Shown here: positions 18,380-28,100 of the stretch, piece after piece
How the letters are laid out: each line of letters opens with the position of its first letter
How positions within the stretch are numbered: position 1 is the stretch's first letter
Assembly: GCF_014636235.1 (NCBI RefSeq)
Contig: NZ_BMDZ01000053.1
Location: 3,267-40,539 of the forward strand
Direction of reading: 5' to 3'
Length of the DNA: 37,273 nucleotides
Origin: Tistrella bauzanensis
GTDB lineage: Bacteria; Pseudomonadota; Alphaproteobacteria; Tistrellales; Tistrellaceae
Notes under the pieces: generated by a model
The model's input: the letters and a program-made list of their open reading frames with translations, nothing else
Told to the model about the DNA's origin: nothing
Database searches by the model: none
Position numbers and translations under genes: made by a program

Positions 18380-21300
18380 CAATCAGAGGCCGGGCGCGGT
18401 TTCGGCCATCATCGACCATATCGTTCGGGAACTGGCCCACAGCCTGGACCAGCCGCCGGCCAGCATCGATCCGGATGTGCTGTTCGTGGATATGGGCGCG
18501 GATTCGCTGATGCTGGCCGAGGCGCTTCAGGACATCAACCAGTGCTATCGGGTGTCGCTGCCGATCGGCGAGATCTATGAGTCCGTCAACACCATTGCCA
18601 GGGTGGCGGATTACATCCACAGCCATGGTCAATGGCAGATGGTTCTGGGGCCGGAGGTTCCGGGGCAGAAGGTTCCGGGGCGCGAGGCTGTCGAGGCGCC
18701 GGCGCCCGCACCAGAGATGGCGCCCGCACCGGCACTGGCGGGGGCTGTGTCGGCAGAGGCGGGGGTGGTCGAAGACATCGTCCGCCGCCAGCTCGATCTG
18801 ATGGAGCGGCAGTTGCGGCTGCTGGCCGGGCAGCCGGCGGTGGTGCCGCCCGTGGCAGCGACGCCCCCGGTGTTGGCCACCCCCACACCGGTTGCCACCG
18901 CGCCGGCCACGCCTGCCGGCGAAGGCGACCGGTTCAGCGCCTTCGCGGTGAAGCTGGATCGTGACGGCCGCGACGAGGATCCGCGCAAGCTGGCCCATAT
19001 CACGGCGCTGGCCCGCACGCATAATGCGCGCACCGGCGGATCGAAGGCGATGGCGCAGCAATACCGCCGGGTTCTGGCCGACAACCGGGTATCGGCCGGG
19101 TTCCGGCCACTGCTGAAGGACATGGTCTATCCCGTGCTGGCTGAAACCGCCGAGGGCGCGCATCTGGTGGATATCGACGGCAACCGCTATGTCGATTTCA
19201 CCATGGGCTTCGGCGTGCATCTGTTCGGCCATGCGCCCGAATTCATCACCAGCCGCGTGCGCGCGCAGATCGACCGGGGCATGGCGATCGGGCCGCAATC
19301 GCCCATGGCCGGGCGGGTGGCCGAATTGATCGCCGAGCTGACCGGCCATGACCGGGTGGTGTTCTGCAATTCCGGCACCGAGGCCACGATGACCGCCTTG
19401 CGGCTGGCGCGGCTGAAGGCGGGGCAGGCCGCGCCGGGCCGTGAGCAGGTCGTTATCTTCCGCAATTCCTATCATGGCAGTTTCGATGGCTTCCTGGCCC
19501 GCAGTGCCGCCGGCGGGCAGACCCGGCCGGCCAGCCTGGGCACGCCGCCATCGATGGTCGCCGACACCGTGGTGCTGGATTACGGCGACCCCGCGGCGCT
19601 GCGCCATATCGAGGACAACCATGCCCGGATCGCGGCGGTGCTGGTGGAGCCGGTGCAGAGCCGGGCGCCGGCGATGCGGCCGGCCGCGTTCCTGGCGGAA
19701 TTGCGCGCGATCACCGCCGCTCGCGACATCGTGCTGATCTTCGACGAGGTGATATCGGGCTTCCGCTGCGCCCGTGGCGGCGCCCAGGACTATTTCGGGG
19801 TGCGCGCCGATATCTGCACCTATGGCAAGGTGGTGGGCGGCGGCATGCCGATCGGCGTGGTGGCCGGCAGTGCCGCCTGCCTCGACGGCATCGACGGCGG
19901 CTGGTGGCAATATGGCGATGCCAGCTATCCGGCCGGATCGACGATCTTCTTTGCCGGGACATTCTCCAAGCATCCGCTGACCATGGCGGCATCGCTGGCG
20001 GTGCTGGAACATCTGGCCGTCGATGACGGCAGCCTGCACGACCGCCTGAACGCCACCACCGAGACGCTGGCCGCCCGGCTGACCCAGGTGTTCCGCGAGA
20101 CCGGCGCCGATGTGACGATCGAACAGTTCAGTTCGCTGTTCCGCTTCGCGTCGAAGGGCAATCTGGACCTGTTCTTCTATCAGTTGCTGGCCAATGGCAT
20201 CTATATCTGGGAAGGCCGCAACTGCTTCCTGTCGACCGCCCATGCCCAGGCGGATCTTGACCGGCTGGTGGATGTCGTGCGCGCCACCTGCGCCGAACTG
20301 GTGCCGCTGGGGTTGATGCCGGCGCTGCCGGCCGCCGCCGGTTCAACTGCCGCCCGCCCCACTGCCCCCAGTCGCGATGCCCTGGCGGTGGTGGACGACC
20401 GCCTGCCGCTCTCCGATGCCCAGCAGCGTTTCTATCGGCTGGACCGGTCGGGGCCCGATGGCCGGGCCGCCTGCAATATCAGCTTCGGCTTTCTGTTCGA
20501 GGCCGGCATCGATCCGGCACGGCTGGCGCGGGCCGTGACCGATGAGATCCGCCGCCATGACGCCCTGTCGCTGGTGCCCGATCTCGACCTCGGCGCCCAG
20601 GCGCCGGCCGATCCTGAACGGCTGGTGGTGGTGGTGGCCGATCAGGCGGGGCCGGCCTCGCCCGATCGGGTGGAGCGGATGATGGCCGCCGAGCAGATGA
20701 CGCCGCTGGATCTGGCGCGCGGCGAGACCCTGCGGCTGCGGATCGATGTGTTCGAGGATGGCGCCGCCCTGCTTGGCATCACCCTGCATCATCTGGTGGC
20801 CGATGGCTGGAGCCTGAGCGTGCTGCTGGGCAATATCGCGGCCGCCATGACCGGCGACACCCCGGCGCCGGCGCTGGCCTATGGCGACTGGATCGCCCAT
20901 GAGCACGACTATCGGGCCAGCGAACGCCATCTGGCCGACAAGGCGTTCTGGGGGCCGGCGATCGAGGCGCTGATCGCGCATCAGGTGGCAGCCGCCACCC
21001 CGCCCGGCAATGACGGCGGGCGGTTCCGCCAGGGCCGCATCGGCGCGCGGCCGGGAGCCCGCGCCCGGTTGACGCTGACGGGTGAGGTCAGCCGCGGGGT
21101 GGGCGATGCCGCCCGCGCCGCCGGCACCACCAGCTTCACCTGGCTGCTGGCCTGCACCCAGTTGTTTCTGAACCGGGTATCGCGCAACCGGCTGCCGGTG
21201 ATCGGCCTGCCGGTCGCCAACCGCACCAGCCGGCTGCGCGGGCTGGTGGGCAATTGCGTGAACCTGCTGCCATTGCTGCCGGCCGAGGCGGGCGATTTCG

Positions 21301-21731
21301 CGGCGGCGCTGGCCGCCACCCGCGAGGCGACCAGCCGCCTGTTCAACCATGCCCGCTATGCGTATCACGACATCTGCGATGCCTATCAGGCACGGGCCGC
21401 CGCTGCCGGATCGGCGGCGGTGGCCGGCCGCGAAACCCCGGTCGACATCACCTTCAATGTCGAGCCGCTGACCGGGATGCCGTCATTCGGCGGGGCGGTG
21501 CCCGAACTGGTGGCGCCGGTGAACGGGCGGATCGAATGCGATCTGATGATCAACCTGTTCCCGCTGCCCGATGGCCTGCGGATCGAGCTGGATTACGACA
21601 CCGGGCTGTTCGCGGCCGATGTCGTCCATGGCTGGCTGAACCTGCTGGCCAAGATCATCGAGAATCAGGTGGCCGAGGCGATCCCAGCCCGAGAGCCGGC
21701 CGCGCAGCAGATGGAGACCACGCTGTCATGA
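18372..21731 (+). CDS. ACP - aminotransferase - condensation domain protein
   Basis: Predicted 1119-aa protein. An N-terminal ACP (about 8-80, Ser45 in GADSLML) is followed by a linker with RRQLDLMERQLRLL. A class III, glutamate-1-semialdehyde-type aminotransferase follows (about 195-640; DEVISGFR, PLP lysine K533 in TFSKHP). The last part (about 677-1115) is an NRPS condensation domain with an intact HHLVADG motif (H806, H807, D811). This order recalls the ACP-AMT-C section of mycosubtilin/iturin synthases, where the AMT turns a beta-keto acyl-ACP into a beta-amino acyl-ACP and the C domain joins it to the next unit. No adenylation domain follows, which is unusual. It overlaps the upstream gene by 8 bp and the downstream ACP gene by 4 bp (ATGA). 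Confidence 0.93.
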   Translation: MADNQRPGAVSAIIDHIVRELAHSLDQPPASIDPDVLFVDMGADSLMLAEALQDINQCYRVSLPIGEIYESVNTIARVADYIHSHGQWQMVLGPEVPGQKVPGREAVEAPAPAPEMAPAPALAGAVSAEAGVVEDIVRRQLDLMERQLRLLAGQPAVVPPVAATPPVLATPTPVATAPATPAGEGDRFSAFAVKLDRDGRDEDPRKLAHITALARTHNARTGGSKAMAQQYRRVLADNRVSAGFRPLLKDMVYPVLAETAEGAHLVDIDGNRYVDFTMGFGVHLFGHAPEFITSRVRAQIDRGMAIGPQSPMAGRVAELIAELTGHDRVVFCNSGTEATMTALRLARLKAGQAAPGREQVVIFRNSYHGSFDGFLARSAAGGQTRPASLGTPPSMVADTVVLDYGDPAALRHIEDNHARIAAVLVEPVQSRAPAMRPAAFLAELRAITAARDIVLIFDEVISGFRCARGGAQDYFGVRADICTYGKVVGGGMPIGVVAGSAACLDGIDGGWWQYGDASYPAGSTIFFAGTFSKHPLTMAASLAVLEHLAVDDGSLHDRLNATTETLAARLTQVFRETGADVTIEQFSSLFRFASKGNLDLFFYQLLANGIYIWEGRNCFLSTAHAQADLDRLVDVVRATCAELVPLGLMPALPAAAGSTAARPTAPSRDALAVVDDRLPLSDAQQRFYRLDRSGPDGRAACNISFGFLFEAGIDPARLARAVTDEIRRHDALSLVPDLDLGAQAPADPERLVVVVADQAGPASPDRVERMMAAEQMTPLDLARGETLRLRIDVFEDGAALLGITLHHLVADGWSLSVLLGNIAAAMTGDTPAPALAYGDWIAHEHDYRASERHLADKAFWGPAIEALIAHQVAAATPPGNDGGRFRQGRIGARPGARARLTLTGEVSRGVGDAARAAGTTSFTWLLACTQLFLNRVSRNRLPVIGLPVANRTSRLRGLVGNCVNLLPLLPAEAGDFAAALAATREATSRLFNHARYAYHDICDAYQARAAAAGSAAVAGRETPVDITFNVEPLTGMPSFGGAVPELVAPVNGRIECDLMINLFPLPDGLRIELDYDTGLFAADVVHGWLNLLAKIIENQVAEAIPAREPAAQQMETTLS

Positions 21732-22165
21732 CCTGGTCGGGTGCGGAAAACGGCGCTTTGCGGGTGCGGCTTGCCGAGGCGCCGCCGGCGATCCGGCGGT
21801 TGATGCTGGTCGACGACATCATGGCGCGGCTGCGCGATGCGCTGGCGCTGGAGGATGATGCCGCGATCGGCCCCGATGACCGGTTCAAGGATCTGGGCAT
21901 CGACAGCCGGCGCGCGCTGGAGATGAAGGAGGATCTGGAAGAGGCGCTGGGCCATCCGCTTCAGACCACGCTGATGTTCGACTACCCCACCCCCGACCGG
22001 CTGGCCGGTTTCATCATCGATGCGGTGGGGCTGGCCGAGGCCGCGCCCGAGGCCGCGCCCGACGCCGCGCCCGACACCGCGTCCGATGCCGCGTCCGATG
22101 CCGATGCGGCCGGTGACGATCCCGGCGCGGCGCTGCGCCGGATGCTAGAGAAATACGACCTCTGA
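21728..22165 (+). CDS. Discrete acyl/peptidyl carrier protein
   Basis: Predicted 145-aa carrier. Ser60 in LGIDSRRALEMKEDLE is the phosphopantetheine site, and MFDYPTPDRLAGFI is the typical last helix. The N-terminal 30 residues and a C-terminal EAAPDAAPD low-complexity repeat flank the domain; the final LRRMLEKYDL could be a docking helix for the following PKS. It is translationally coupled to the condensation protein (ATGA). The most likely job is to carry the acceptor substrate of the C domain or to hand the product to the next KS. Which ligase charges it is not shown; the operon's last gene is the nearest candidate. Confidence 0.92.
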   Translation: MTWSGAENGALRVRLAEAPPAIRRLMLVDDIMARLRDALALEDDAAIGPDDRFKDLGIDSRRALEMKEDLEEALGHPLQTTLMFDYPTPDRLAGFIIDAVGLAEAAPEAAPDAAPDTASDAASDADAAGDDPGAALRRMLEKYDL

Positions 22166-22199
22166 CCACCAGACACCAGACGACCGGGAGCGCCGCCAG

Positions 22200-25100
22200 A
22201 TGATGCAGGGATCCGATCAGCTCAACAAGGCCTTCAGGGTCATCCAGCACCTTGAAGCCGAGGTGGCGGCGCTGCGCGGGGCCAGGGCGCCGGCGGATGC
22301 CCTGGCCGAGCCGGTGGCGATCGTCGGCATGGCCTGCCGGATGCCGGGGGTGGCCGGCGACGATGGCGACGGCGGCGGGCTGGACGGGTTCTGGTCGCTG
22401 CTGTCGCAAGGTCGCGACGCGGTGGTGGAGGTGCCGCCCGAGCGTTGGGACATCGACGCGCTGTATGATCCCGATCCCGACCGGCCGGGGCGGATGTCGA
22501 CCCGGCGTGGCGGGTTCATCAGCGGGGTCGACCGGTTCGATGCCGGGTTCTTCAACATTGCACCGCGTGAGGCGGCGTTGATGGACCCGCAGCAGCGGCT
22601 GCTGCTGGAACTGTCGTGGCACGCGCTGGAACATGCGGCCATCGCCCCCGACAGCCTTCAGGGCACGCCGGCGGGGGTGTTCGTCGGCATCTGCGCCTCC
22701 GATTACGGCCGGATGGCGGCGGCGGATGCCGATAACCTCAACGCCTATTGGGGCACCGGCAATGTGCCGAGCGTCGCCGCCGGGCGCATCGCCTATAGCT
22801 TCGGGTTGACCGGCCCGTGCATGTCGATCGACACCGCCTGTTCGTCGGCGCTGGTGGCGGTGCATTGCGCGGCCGACAGTCTGCGGCGCGGCGAATGCGA
22901 CGCGGCGCTGGCTGCCAGCGCCAATCTGGTTCTGGCGCCCGAGCCGACCATCGCCTTTTCCAAGGCGCATATGATGTCGCCCGATGGCCGCTGCCAGACC
23001 TTCGATGCCCGCGCCAATGGCTATGTCCGCTCTGAAGGGGCGGCGGTGCTGGTGCTGAAGACCTTGAGCCGCGCCCGCGCCGATGGCGACCGGGTGTGGG
23101 CGGTGATCCGGGGCAGCGCCGTCAATCAGGATGGGGCGAGCGGCGGGTTGACGGTGCCCAACGGCCCGTCACAGGTGGCGCTGATCCGTCAGGCCCTGGC
23201 CAATGCCGGCCTGGCACCCGACCAGATCGGCTATATCGAGGCCCATGGCACCGGCACGGCGCTGGGCGACCCGATCGAGGTGGGCGCGCTGGGCCAGGTC
23301 TTCGGCCAAAGCCATTCGGCCGACCGGCCCCTGTATCTGGGATCGGTGAAGACCCTGGTCGGGCATCTGGAGGTCGCGGCCGGCATGGCCGGGCTGATCA
23401 AGCTGGTGCTGTCGCTGAACCACGGCATCATCCCCGGCTATCCGCAGCTTGGCGATCTGAGCCCGCATATCCCCTGGGCGGCGCTGCCGTTCAACGTGGT
23501 GCGCGAGCCCATGCCCTGGCCCCGGGGTCCACGGATCGCCGGTATCAGCGGCTTCGGCTTCAGCGGCACCAATGCCCATCTGATCGTCGAGGCGCCGGAG
23601 GCGGTGACGCCCGAGAAGACCGGTGAGGCGGCGCCCGCGCAGCCGGCGCATCTGGTCCTGCTGTCGGCGCGCGGCGATGCGGCGCTCACCGCGCTTGCCG
23701 CGCGCCATGCGGCCCATCTGCGCGCCCATCCCGATCTGCCGCTGGATGCCTTGAGTGCGACACTCGCCACCGGTCGCGACCATCTGCCCCACCGGCTGGC
23801 GGTGACCGCGACCGATATGGCCGGATTGGCCATGGCATTGGAACGGGCGGCGGATGGTGGCGCGGCCGGCCGGCGCGGGCAGGCGCCGGCATCGGCGCCG
23901 CGCCTGGGGCTGCTGTTCTCGGGCCAGGGCGCGCAATATCCGGGCATGGGCCGGCGGCTCTATGACCTGCATCCGGTGTTCCGCGCCGCGATCGACCGGG
24001 CGGCGGCGATCCTGGCACCGCTGATCGGCGCCGATCTGCGCGATCTGCTGTGGGGCGATCCTGGCCATCGCCTGTCCGAGACCGGCTTCACCCAGCCGGC
24101 GCTGTTCGCGCTGGAATATGCGCTGGCGCGGCTGTGGCTGTCCTGGGGGCTGCGGCCGGCCTTCGTGGCCGGGCATAGCGTGGGTGAATTTGCCGCCGCC
24201 TGTATCGCCGGGGTGTTCAGCCTGGATGACGGCCTGCGGCTGATCGCGGCGCGCGGCCGGCTGATGCAGGCTCTGCCGGACGGCGGCGCCATGGCGGTGG
24301 TGCCGGCGGGTGCAGCACAGGTGGCGCCGGCGGTGGCGGCGATCGTTGAGCGGATGGGCGATGTGGTGGCGATCGCCGGCATCAACGCCCCCGATCAGAC
24401 GGTGATATCCGGCGCACGCGATGCCGTGCTGGCGGTGTGTGCGCGGATGAAGGCCGATTATGGCGTCGCCGATCGCGGCCTGCTCGACGTCTCCCACGCC
24501 TTTCATTCGCCGCTGATGCGACCGATGCTGGATGATTTCCGCGCGGTCGCCCGCAGCGTGACCTATGCCCGGCCGTCGATCGGCATCGTCTCGGGCCTGA
24601 CCGGACGGGTGGCCGGCGACGAGATCCGCGATCCGGAATACTGGGTGCGCCATGTGCTGGCGCCGGTGCGGTTCATGGATGCCGTGGCCTGCATGGCCGG
24701 GCATGGGGTGGGTGCGTGGCTTGAAATCGGTCCGCGCGCGACGCTGACCGGGCTTGCCCGCGCCTGCCTCGATACGCCAGCACCGCCGCTGACCGTGGCG
24801 AGCCTTGCCGCCGATGGTGACGACTGGTTGCGGATGCTCGACGCGCTGGCCCGGCTGCATCTGGGCGGCGTGGCGCTGGACTGGCGCCGCGCCGGCCGGC
24901 TGGATCAGCCGCTGCCCCGGCGTCTGGCGCTGCCGGTCTATCCCTTCCAGCGCAACCGGTACTGGCTGCCCGAGCCCAAGGCCGGCGGCGGTGTGATCGC
25001 GGCCGCCGCCGCCCGCGACGGTGAGACCGGCCATCATCCCTTGCTGGGCCAGCCCCTGATCAATGCCGCCCAGCCGGCCGGCGACCGGCTGTATCAGGCG

Positions 25101-28100
25101 GTGCTGTCGACCGGACGGTCGCGGCTGCTGGCCGATCACCGGGTGTATGACCGGGTGGTGGTGCCGGGGGCCGCTTATGTGGACATGGCCCTGGCGGCGG
25201 GCGGCTCGGCGGCGGGCGGCGCGGCATCGGGGGGCAGGGGGCGGCCGGCCCTGCGCAATCTGTCGATCCAGGCGGCGATGGTGCTGGCCGCCGATCGGCC
25301 GCAGGTCGTGCAGACCGTGATCGGCGCCCGCGATGATGGCGGTGGCAGCGGTTTCCGGATCTTCAGCACCGCCGCGACCGATGGCGGCGCTGAGGCGGAT
25401 GCCGCCTGGGCGCTGCATGCCGCCGGCGATATCGTGACCGGGGATCATAACCAGGACGCGCCACAGCCCGTTGATCTGGCGGGCCTGCGCCGGCGCTTCG
25501 CGGCCGGTGGCCACGCGATGACCGCCGATGATTTCTATGGCCGCTATGCGGCGATGGGGCTGCAATACGGCCCGGCCTTCCGCAGTGTGCGGCAGGTGTT
25601 CCGGATGTCGGACGCGGCGGACCCGGAACCGCCGGTGCTTGAAAGTCTGGCCGAGGTGGCGGTCGATCCGGCGGCCATGGCCGGCCATGTCGTGCATCCG
25701 GCGCTGCTGGATGGCTGCTTCCAGGCACTTGGCGCGGTCTTCGCCGATCTGGGCATGGGCCCCGCCTGGCTGCCGGTGGGGATCGAGGCCGTCCGCGTGC
25801 TGCACGCCGTGCCGGCCATGGTGTGGAGCCATGCCGTGCTGCGCCCCCGGCGCCAGGATGGCGACCCGCGCGCGGTTGCCGATCTGCGGCTGATCGACCC
25901 GGATGGCCGGGTGGTGGTGGTGGTGGACGGGCTTCAGGCGGTGCCGGTCGACCGGCGCGCCCTGGCCTTCGTCACCGCCGGCTGGAAGGACAAGGTCTAT
26001 GTGCCGGGCTGGGTGCCGCAGCCGCACCCGGAACCGCAGCCAGCCGCCGATCCGACGGCCCCCGATCCGGCTGCCGGCGATGGCGGCTGGCTGGTGCTGG
26101 CCGACCGGGGCGGCGCCGGTGCCCGGCTGGCGGCGGCGCTGGCGGCCGGTGGTCGGCGGGTGGTGGTGATCGGCCCGGATGATCTGGCGGGTGCGGTGGA
26201 TGACCCGGCGGCCTGGATGCGGCTGATCGCCGGGCGGATCGACGCCGAGGGCATGGCGCTGGCCGGCATCCTGCACCTGTGGGCGCTGGACGTGACCGAC
26301 AGCGACGATCCGGCCGCGCGCGCGGCGGCGGCGCGGTTGATCTGCGGCAGCACGCTGGGGCTGGTGAAGGCGCTGGCGGCGATGCCCGACCGGCGCCTGC
26401 CGCGGCTGTGGCTGATCACCGCCGGCAGCCAGATGGTCGCCGATAGCGGCCCGGCCGGGATGATGCAGGCGATGTTGTGGGGCTTCGGGCGCAGCATCGC
26501 GCTGGAACATCCGGCGCTGGACTGCACCTGCATCGACCTGCCGCCCCATGAAACCCGGCTGGACGACGATCTGGTTGCGGGGATTCTGGCCGATCTGCTG
26601 GCGCCGGCGACCGAACCGCAACTGGCCTGGCGCCAGGGGCAGCGCCATGTGGCGCGGTTGAGCCGGGCCGTGTCGTTGCAGGGCCGGCCGGCCCTGACCC
26701 TGCCGCCGGTGGGCGCCGATCAGGGCTTCCGGCTGCGCGCGACCGGCTATGGCGCCTTCGACCGGCTGCGGCTGCTGCCGGCGGCCCGCGTGGCGCCGGC
26801 CGATGACGCGGTGGAAATCGAGGTTCGGGCGGCCGCGGTCAACTTCAAGGACGTGCTCTATGCCCTGGGCATGCTGACCGCGTTCAGCGAGGCCGCCGGG
26901 ATCATGACCGCGCCCGATCAGCCGCTGGGTTTCGAATGCGCCGGCCGGGTGGTGCGGCTGGGCGCGGCGGTGCGCGGGCTGGCGGTGGGCGATGCCGTCT
27001 TCGCCATGGCGCCCTCGGCGATGGCCAGCCACGTGACCGTCGACCGGCGGCTGGTCCACCGCATGCCGGCGGGCCATCGCATGTCGGGGGAATTGAGCTT
27101 CGCCGAGGCCGCAGCCTTGCCCACCGTGTTCATGACCGCGATCTACAGCCTTGAGCGGCTGGCCGGCATCCGCCCCGGCGACCGGGTGCTGATCCATGCC
27201 TGTGCGGGTGGCGTGGGGCAGGCGGCGATCCAGATTGCCCGGCGCGCCGGCGCCATCGTCTATGGCACCGCCAGCCCGGCGAAATGGCCGGTGCTGAAGG
27301 CGCAGGGTGTCGCCCATGTGATGCATTCCCGCACGCTGGATTTCGCCGACGAGATCATGGCGGTGACCGAGGGCCGCGGCGTCGACATCGTGATCAACAG
27401 CCTGACCGGCGCGGTGATCGAGAAGAGCGCCGACGTGCTGGCGCCGGGCGGCCGTTTCATCGAAATCGGCAAGATCGGCATCTGGAGCGCCGAGCGGATG
27501 GCGGCCTATCGCCCCGATATCAGTTACGCGGCCTTCGATCTGGGCGAGATCGACGAGACCGGTGGCGGGCTTCAGGCCGAATTGCTGGGCGATGTGGTGC
27601 GCGGGCTGGAGGCCGGCCATCTGCGGCCGCTGCCGGTGCGCGGCTTTCCGATCACCCGCGCCGAGGCCGCGTTCCGCCATCTGGCCCAGGCGCGCAATAT
27701 CGGCAAGGTGGTGCTGACCATGCCCGACGCTGACGCTGAGGCCGCTGCCGGTGGCGCCGGGCCGATCCGCGCCGATCGCAGCTATCTGGTCACCGGCGGG
27801 TTGGGGTCGCTGGGGCGCGCCATCGCCCGGCGGCTGGTGGAGGACGGCGCCCGCCATGTGGTGCTGGCCGGGCGTCATGCCGACGACGACGCGGCGGCGG
27901 CCCTGATCGCGCGCTTCGCCGATACCGGCGCCGATATCCGGGTGTGGCCGCTGGATGTGACCGACCGCGCGGCCGTCGATGCGGTTCTGGCGCGGATGGG
28001 GCGCGAGCTGGCGCCACCCGGCGGCATCATCCATGCGGCCGGCGTGCTGGATGATGGCGTGATCACCCGTCAGGACATGGACCGGTTCGCCCGTGTTCTG

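Noticed and set aside
16028-18382. 784-aa open frame antisense to KS-AT
   Set aside because: Shadow of the KS-AT coding frame with no recognisable domain.
18279-20243. 654-aa open frame antisense to the ACP-AMT gene
   Set aside because: Shadow frame; the plus strand carries the complete ACP and aminotransferase motifs.
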